Shown here: piece by piece, positions 1 through 3,307 of the stretch | How positions within the stretch are numbered: position 1 is the stretch's first letter | How the letters are laid out: each line of letters starts with the position of its first letter | Assembly (NCBI GenBank): GCA_946530775.1 | Contig: CAMNAH010000089.1 | Coordinates: 1 to 5,303 of the forward strand | Length of the DNA: 5,303 nucleotides | Reading direction: 5' to 3' | DNA from: an uncultured Coriobacteriales bacterium | GTDB lineage: Bacteria > Actinomycetota > Coriobacteriia > Coriobacteriales > Atopobiaceae | Made by a program: the position numbers and the translations under genes | Notes under the pieces: generated by a model | Told to the model about the DNA's origin: nothing | The model's database searches: none | Seen by the model: only the letters and a program-made list of their open reading frames with translations

Positions 1-287
1 CGCAGCAGCAGGCGGATTCCATCATCGCCGATGCCCAGCAGCAGGCCATGATCCTCGCGGGCGATCAGGAGATCGTGCGCCTTGCCCAGCAGCAGGCCGA
101 GGCCATCCGTGACCAGGCGGCGCAGTACGAGCGCGATACGCGTTACAACGCCGAGGAGTATGCCGACACCGTGCTCGCGCACCTCGAGGAGAACCTCAAG
201 TCGCTCACCGGCTCGGTTTCCCGTGTGCGCCAGACCCTCGACGAGAACTCCGGTCCGCGCAACACCTCCAACAACGTGCCCTGGTAG
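1..287 (+). CDS. DivIVA/SepIVA-like coiled-coil protein, C-terminal part (5' end outside window)
   Basis: The reading frame is open from base 3 to the TAG at 285-287, giving the last 94 residues of a longer protein; the true start lies upstream of the window. The visible part is almost wholly helical and charged, rich in Gln, Ala and Glu, with three QQQA blocks followed by I/V/L spaced as in a long coiled coil. The C-terminal third (RYNAEEYADTVLAHLEENL, then V..VRQTLD) resembles the tail of actinobacterial DivIVA-like proteins. Such genes sit immediately upstream of DUF177 in Streptomyces and mycobacteria (SepIVA in the latter), where they act in septum formation or polar growth. Automatic annotation often labels these proteins 'ATP synthase subunit B-like' because of the helix; nothing here suggests an ATP synthase operon. 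There is no membrane segment in the visible part. The stop is 8 bases before the next start, so the two genes are probably cotranscribed. Confidence in a coding region is high; the exact family is inferred. Confidence 0.8.
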   Translation, partial: QQQADSIIADAQQQAMILAGDQEIVRLAQQQAEAIRDQAAQYERDTRYNAEEYADTVLAHLEENLKSLTGSVSRVRQTLDENSGPRNTSNNVPW

Positions 288-295
288 GTCGCTTC

Positions 296-859
296 GTGAA
301 GCAGTTCCCATTCGCACTTGACGGTCGCCTCTCCGAGGCGGGCGATACCCTGCCGTTCTCCGGTCATGCCGATGAGGATTCCTATAGCCTTGGCGGCCAC
401 GACTTCGAGCTGCCCGAAGGCTTGGATTTCGACCTCATCCTCACCAATGCTGGTGAGGGCATCCTCGTCACGGGTATGCTTCGCGCCCACGTGATCGGCG
501 TCTGCGATCGCTGCCTCGAGCCTGCCGAGTTCGACATCTCCGCCGAGGTCGACGAGTACTACCTCTTCGAGGAGCCCGTCGAGCAGCCCGACGACGATGA
601 CGATCTCGACTTCGCGCTGGTCTCGCCCGACAATACGATCGACCTGGCTGAGGCGCTGCTTCCAGCGCTGCTCATGGAGACGCCGTTCGTGGTTCTGTGC
701 CGCGAGGATTGCAAGGGTCTCTGCCCCGTGTGCGGAGAGAATCTCAACGAGCACGACTGCGGCCATGCCGCCCAGATTGCCGAGCGCAGGGCCGCCTCGA
801 ACCCCTTCGCGGTACTTGCAACGCTCGATCTTGGGGATGATAAGGATTCTTCATCATAA
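296..859 (+). CDS. yceD: DUF177 (YceD-family) protein, 23S rRNA accumulation factor
   Basis: A 187-residue protein starting at GTG 296. GGTAGG at 283-288, overlapping the previous stop codon, gives a modest Shine-Dalgarno at 7 bases, which suggests translational coupling. The DUF177 hallmarks are visible: a central CDRCL (C70, C73) following a beta-rich region, and a C-terminal cysteine cluster in which GLCPVCGENLN (141-151) lies between C135/C139 and C155, so C135, C139, C143, C146 and C155 are candidate zinc ligands. An acidic run of five Asp occupies residues 99-103. The length is normal for the family. YceD proteins are cytosolic; in E. coli and plants they are known to be needed for 23S rRNA accumulation, and the gene is classically adjacent to rpmF, as it is here. 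No enzymatic activity is established. The family call is firm; the rRNA role is transferred by homology. Confidence 0.93.
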   Translation: MKQFPFALDGRLSEAGDTLPFSGHADEDSYSLGGHDFELPEGLDFDLILTNAGEGILVTGMLRAHVIGVCDRCLEPAEFDISAEVDEYYLFEEPVEQPDDDDDLDFALVSPDNTIDLAEALLPALLMETPFVVLCREDCKGLCPVCGENLNEHDCGHAAQIAERRAASNPFAVLATLDLGDDKDSSS

Positions 860-883
860 ATCTGGTGGTTTTCGAGGTCATTC

Positions 884-898
884 ACCACATTGCGTGGT
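884..898. repeat. Short inverted repeat overlapping the rpmF promoter
   Basis: ACCAC at 884-888 and GTGGT at 894-898 form a perfect 5-bp inverted repeat with a 5-base centre, whose right arm runs into the candidate -10 box. A further GTGGT lies at 865-869, so the pentamer occurs three times in 34 bases. This could be a small operator or a chance pairing; no regulator can be named from the sequence. Confidence 0.3.
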
Positions 899-903
899 AT
901 AGT
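895..903 (+). promoter_or_regulatory. Candidate extended -10 promoter for rpmF
   Basis: TGGTATAGT at 895-903 matches the extended -10 form TGnTATAAT with a single mismatch. It sits in the AT-richer gap between the DUF177 gene and rpmF. No good -35 hexamer is found at 16-18 bases upstream, which is tolerated by extended -10 promoters. Transcription would begin near 910 and give a leader of about 60 bases before rpmF. The gene spacing (113 bases, the largest gap here) supports a promoter, but it has not been tested. Confidence 0.5.
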
Positions 904-972
904 GTTTTGTCGCGCAAATGAAAGGCAAGATCGCCCGCGTTTTGGGCGTGTAGAGTCAAGAGAGGTCCAAAG

Positions 973-1152
973 ATGGCAGTTCCTAAGCAAAAGAAGGGTC
1001 GCGGAGCCACCCACACCCGTCGTTCGGCCAACAGCAAGCTCGCAGCCCCCAGCCGTTCGGTCTGCCCGCAGTGCGGCGCCCCCAAGCTTCCGCATCACGT
1101 GTGCCCCAACTGCGGCTACTACAAAGACCGCGAGGTCATCGTCACCGAGTAG
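973..1152 (+). CDS. rpmF: 50S ribosomal protein L32
   Basis: A 59-residue protein. It opens MAVPKQKKGRGATHTRRSAN, which is the standard L32 N-terminus (AVPK-K-S/G-...-RR). A Cys4 zinc ribbon follows, with CPQC at residues 31-34 and CPNC at 44-47, so this is the zinc-binding (C+) paralogue type. It ends in CGYYKDREVIVTE, also typical. The length is normal for the family. AGAGG at 961-965 lies 7 bases before the ATG. L32 belongs to the large ribosomal subunit. The gene is flanked upstream by DUF177, its near-universal partner, and downstream by plsX. A candidate promoter at 895-903 and a terminator-like hairpin at 1176-1199 bracket it, so it may also be made as a short separate transcript. A zinc-free (C-) L32 paralogue elsewhere in the genome would be possible but cannot be seen here. 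Confidence 0.97.
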   Translation: MAVPKQKKGRGATHTRRSANSKLAAPSRSVCPQCGAPKLPHHVCPNCGYYKDREVIVTE

Positions 1153-1175
1153 CGCTGCAACCAAGCATGCACTCC

Positions 1176-1199
1176 AACCGGCCCTACGGGGTCGGTTTT
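1176..1199 (+). terminator. Terminator-like hairpin with UACG tetraloop between rpmF and plsX
   Basis: Bases 1176-1184 (AACCGGCCC) pair with 1189-1197 (GGGTCGGTT) in a 9-bp stem with one G-U pair, closing a C(TACG)G loop. C(UACG)G belongs to the UNCG family of exceptionally stable RNA tetraloops. The 3' arm runs into TTTT (1196-1199), followed by CATTAA. The shape is that of an intrinsic terminator with a short U-run, so termination is probably partial, since plsX starts only 30 bases later and no convincing promoter lies between. Confidence 0.65.
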
Positions 1200-1216
1200 C
1201 ATTAACGCCCTTGAGT

Positions 1217-1223
1217 GAGGAGA
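1217..1223 (+). promoter_or_regulatory. Ribosome binding site that fixes the plsX start
   Basis: GAGGAGA at 1217-1223 is 6 bases before ATG 1230. An in-frame GTG at 1215 overlaps this site and would leave no ribosome binding site of its own, so ATG 1230 is preferred. Confidence 0.75.
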
Positions 1224-1229
1224 GACGCC

Positions 1230-2210
1230 ATGACCACGATCTGCGTCGATGTGATGGGTAGCGATAAAGACCCCCGCGAGCTTCTCCCCGGCCTTGCCGA
1301 GGCCTTGGAGCAGGACGCCGACCTCGAGCTTCTCGTGGTGGGCGCCGATGACATCGTCACGCCCTTCTGCAACGAGCATGATCGCGCCCGCGCTCTCGTC
1401 TCCTCGAGCGTCATCACCATGTCCGAGCATCCGGCGGATGCCGTGCGCCACAAGAAGGATTCGAGCATCGTCATGGCTGCGAAGGCCGTTGCCGATGGCG
1501 AGGCGCAGGGTCTCTTCTCTGCGGGTTCCACCGGCGCTGTGCTCACCGCGGCAACCTTCGGCATCGGCCGCATCAAGGGCATCAAGCGCCCTGCGCTCTC
1601 GCTGCCGCTTCCCGGCCTTCACGGCCACAAGACGGTATTCCTCGACCTCGGCGCAAACGCCGATGTGAAGCCCGAGGCACTCGTGCAGTTCGCGCACATG
1701 GGTGCAGCGTACTCCCGCGTTGCCGTGGGCACGCACAACCCCACGGTCGCACTGCTCAGCAACGGCTCGGAGGATACCAAGGGCTCCGAGATGGCGCTTG
1801 CCTACCATGCGGCGCTCGCTGCGGACGAGACGATCAACTTCGTGGGCAATGCCGAGGGCACCGATGTCCTCACGGGCTCCTACGATGTCATCGTCGGCGA
1901 TGGCTTCACGGTCAACGTGGCCCTGAAGACCCTCGAGGGCACCGCGAAGTTCCTCATGGCCCGCATCAAGGACAGCGTCGCCTCCTCCAAGCGCTCTGCC
2001 CTCGGCGCGCTGCTCTTGAAGCCTGCGCTCAAGGTTGTCGCAGCAGAGCTCTCGGGCGATGAGTACGGCGGAGCAATCCTGCTCGGCCTCAAGGCCCCCG
2101 TGGTGAAAGGCCATGGCTCCACGAGCGCCACAGCCTTCAAGTACGGCGTGCTCGCCTGCGCTTCCGCGGTGCGCGGCGGCCTGTGTGAAAAGATTGCCGA
2201 CGCCTGCTAA
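1230..2210 (+). CDS. plsX: Phosphate acyltransferase PlsX (acyl-ACP:phosphate acyltransferase)
   Basis: A 326-residue protein, normal for PlsX, which converts acyl-ACP and inorganic phosphate to acyl-phosphate, the donor used by PlsY in the first step of phosphatidic acid synthesis. It acts at the inner face of the membrane as a peripheral protein; no membrane segment is seen. Family motifs run in order: DVMGSDKDP (7-15), HPADAVRHKKDSS (67-79), SAGSTGA (97-103), LDLGANADVKPEALVQFA (138-155), LLSNGSEDTKG (175-185), FVGNAEGTDV (204-213), VGDGFTVNVALKTLEG (222-237), YGGAILLGL (279-287) and HGST (295-298). Two glycine-rich loops differ from the usual DAMGGD and SAGNTGA. Its substrate carrier AcpP is encoded next, a common pairing. 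ATG 1230 was chosen over GTG 1215 because of the Shine-Dalgarno at 1217-1223. Identification is secure. Confidence 0.97.
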   Translation: MTTICVDVMGSDKDPRELLPGLAEALEQDADLELLVVGADDIVTPFCNEHDRARALVSSSVITMSEHPADAVRHKKDSSIVMAAKAVADGEAQGLFSAGSTGAVLTAATFGIGRIKGIKRPALSLPLPGLHGHKTVFLDLGANADVKPEALVQFAHMGAAYSRVAVGTHNPTVALLSNGSEDTKGSEMALAYHAALAADETINFVGNAEGTDVLTGSYDVIVGDGFTVNVALKTLEGTAKFLMARIKDSVASSKRSALGALLLKPALKVVAAELSGDEYGGAILLGLKAPVVKGHGSTSATAFKYGVLACASAVRGGLCEKIADAC

Positions 2211-2225
2211 TCCCCTTGTAAAGGG

Positions 2226-2231
2226 TAAAAT
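2226..2231 (+). promoter_or_regulatory. Possible weak -10 element upstream of acpP
   Basis: TAAAAT at 2226-2231 matches five of six bases of the -10 consensus and lies in the only AT-rich patch (about 2216-2240) of the plsX-acpP gap. No acceptable -35 box is found at the right distance and no extended -10 TG precedes it. It is listed because ACP usually needs higher expression than PlsX; it may be chance. Confidence 0.2.
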
Positions 2232-2248
2232 AGATAAGACGTATGCCA

Positions 2249-2283
2249 AGGACCCCTTCCATGGGGTCCTACCGCTTGTTTCT
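2249..2283 (+). terminator. Perfect hairpin with loose T-rich tail before acpP (attenuator or mRNA-stabilising stem)
   Basis: AGGACCCC at 2249-2256 pairs perfectly with GGGGTCCT at 2263-2270 across the six-base loop TTCCAT. The following sequence is T-rich (CTTGTTTCT at 2275-2283) but four bases separate it from the stem, so it is a poor intrinsic terminator. The hairpin ends 12 bases before the acpP Shine-Dalgarno. It could be a partial terminator, or a 5' stem that protects the acpP mRNA after processing or initiation. The stem is clear; its role is inferred. Confidence 0.5.
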
Positions 2284-2290
2284 AGGAGGT
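2283..2290 (+). promoter_or_regulatory. Near-perfect ribosome binding site of acpP
   Basis: TAGGAGGT at 2283-2290 matches the anti-Shine-Dalgarno of 16S rRNA over AGGAGGT, 4 bases before ATG 2295. It is the strongest such site in the window and fits the high demand for acyl carrier protein. Confidence 0.85.
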
Positions 2291-2294
2291 ACGG

Positions 2295-2534
2295 ATGGAC
2301 CGCAATGCCATTCTCGAGCGCGTTATCGAGATCGTGAACGAGACCCTCGACCTTGACGAGGATACCGTGATCGAGGAGGACACCAACTTCAAGAACCTCG
2401 GTGCCGACTCGTTCGACCTTCTCGAGCTCGTGACCAGCATGGAGGACGAATTCGACCTCACCTTCGACGACGAGTCGCTCGAGGCCATCGCCACCGTGCG
2501 CGATGCGGTGGACGCCATCGCCAACGCCCAGTAG
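2295..2534 (+). CDS. acpP: Acyl carrier protein
   Basis: A 79-residue, very acidic, all-helical protein of normal ACP length. The 4'-phosphopantetheine site is Ser39 within LGADSFDLLELV (35-46); the usual motif is GADSLD, so the residue after the serine is Phe40 instead of Leu. Helix II continues as ELVTSMEDEFDLTFDDE, close to the canonical recognition helix (ELVMALEEEFD...), and the C-terminal helix ends TVRDAVDAIA (67-76). In the cytosol the holo-protein carries growing acyl chains for type II fatty acid synthesis and feeds PlsX, encoded immediately upstream. The context plsX-acpP-rnc-smc is the primary-metabolism ACP location, which argues against a carrier protein of a secondary-metabolite cluster. 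The strong Shine-Dalgarno at 2283-2290 fixes the start. rnc follows after 16 bases. Confidence 0.96.
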   Translation: MDRNAILERVIEIVNETLDLDEDTVIEEDTNFKNLGADSFDLLELVTSMEDEFDLTFDDESLEAIATVRDAVDAIANAQ

Positions 2535-2536
2535 GC

Positions 2537-2541
2537 GGGAG
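2537..2541 (+). promoter_or_regulatory. Ribosome binding site favouring a TTG start for rnc
   Basis: GGGAG at 2537-2541, just after the acpP stop, is 9 bases from TTG 2551 but 15 bases from ATG 2557. The spacing favours TTG. No better site lies in between. Confidence 0.5.
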
Positions 2542-2550
2542 CTGTTCTAC

Positions 2551-3276
2551 TTGAGCATGCAAAGCCGCCTGTCCCGGGTCGAGGCTATCCTGGGATATCA
2601 CTTCGAAGATCAGGAGCTTATCAGCTCCGCCGTCACCCATCCTTCCGCCGTGGAGGGCATGGGTGTCTCGGCGTCCTACGAGCGTCTCGAGTTCCTCGGC
2701 GATGCCATCCTGGGCGCCATCGTCTCCGACTACCTCTACGAGCACTTCGAGGACATGGACGAGGGCGAGCTCACGCGTCTCAAGATCTCGCTCATCTCGG
2801 GCAAGATGCTCTCCGAGGTCGCCTCCGAGCTCGGCATCGCCCCGCTCATCGTGATGGGCGACTCCGAACGCGGCACCGGCTCGCGCGGCATGCACTCCGC
2901 CCTCGAGAACGTCTATGAGGCAATCGTGGGCGCGCTCTTCCTCGATGGGGGAGCAGAGGCTGCCAGAGACTTCGTGGGGCGCACGCTGCTCGTGCGCGTG
3001 ACGCCCGAGCTCGCCAAACGCCCGCTCAGCCCCAAGTCCATGCTCCAGCAGTGCACCCAGCGCGACCTTCACTGCGCTCCGGTCTACCAGCTCGTCGAGC
3101 GGTTCGGGCCCGCGCATGATCCCCGCTTTACCTCGTGCGTCCTCGTGAACGGCGAGAGCGTGGGCGAGGGCACCGGCACCACCAAGAAGGAATCCGAGGC
3201 CATCGCGGCGCATAACGCCCTCGTCCGCCTCGGCTATATCGAAGCCGATTCCATCGAAGATCCCGCCGCCGTGTAG
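2551..3276 (+). CDS. rnc: Ribonuclease III
   Basis: A 241-residue protein from TTG 2551, or 239 from ATG 2557; TTG is preferred on Shine-Dalgarno spacing. RNase III cleaves double-stranded RNA, chiefly in 16S/23S rRNA precursor processing and mRNA turnover. The N-terminal nuclease domain (about 8-150) carries YERLEFLGDAILG (43-55), with E47 and D51 matching E. coli E41 and D45, and SALENVYEAIVGALFLDGG (116-134), with E123 matching E. coli E117. The position of E. coli metal ligand D114 is Asn120 here; the spacing from D51 (69 residues) is identical, so the alignment has no gap. The double-stranded-RNA-binding domain is at about 161-229, including GPAHDPRF (186-193) and the TKKESEAIAAHNAL helix (211-224). 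Acidic residues follow to the C-terminus. The weak Shine-Dalgarno and probable TTG start suggest low output compared with acpP. smc follows after 31 bases, a widespread linkage. Confidence 0.95.
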   Translation: MSMQSRLSRVEAILGYHFEDQELISSAVTHPSAVEGMGVSASYERLEFLGDAILGAIVSDYLYEHFEDMDEGELTRLKISLISGKMLSEVASELGIAPLIVMGDSERGTGSRGMHSALENVYEAIVGALFLDGGAEAARDFVGRTLLVRVTPELAKRPLSPKSMLQQCTQRDLHCAPVYQLVERFGPAHDPRFTSCVLVNGESVGEGTGTTKKESEAIAAHNALVRLGYIEADSIEDPAAV

Positions 3277-3307
3277 GCGCGTTGCTGTCGAGAAGGGTGC
3301 GGACACC

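Noticed and set aside
143..766. Open frame of 207 residues on the minus strand
   Set aside because: It lies antisense to the DivIVA-like and DUF177 genes. Long antisense frames are expected in high-GC coding DNA, and the peptide shows no recognisable motif.
1215..1229. Upstream GTG start for plsX
   Set aside because: It overlaps the GAGGAGA ribosome binding site that is correctly spaced for ATG 1230, and the added residues are not PlsX-like.
1153..1229. Separate promoter for plsX in the rpmF-plsX gap
   Set aside because: No -10 and -35 pair with acceptable spacing was found; the AT-rich bases there are explained by the T-run of the hairpin.
890..1261. Open frame of 123 residues on the plus strand spanning rpmF
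   Set aside because: It begins in the promoter region and runs out of frame through rpmF and the hairpin into plsX. The real gene there is the 59-residue L32.
1119..2249. Open frame of 376 residues on the minus strand opposite plsX
   Set aside because: It mirrors the codon pattern of plsX, whose identity is secure, and resembles no family. It crosses the rpmF-plsX hairpin and the plsX-acpP gap without its own ribosome binding site.
2249..2270. RNase III autoregulatory cleavage stem, by analogy with the E. coli rnc leader
   Set aside because: The 8-bp stem is too short for normal RNase III cleavage, and it precedes acpP and not rnc.
2503..2550. Longer rnc start at ATG 2503, inside the end of acpP
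   Set aside because: The extra residues (MRWTPSPTPSRRELFY) are the out-of-frame reading of acpP and do not resemble RNase III N-termini. TTG 2551 or ATG 2557 fits better.
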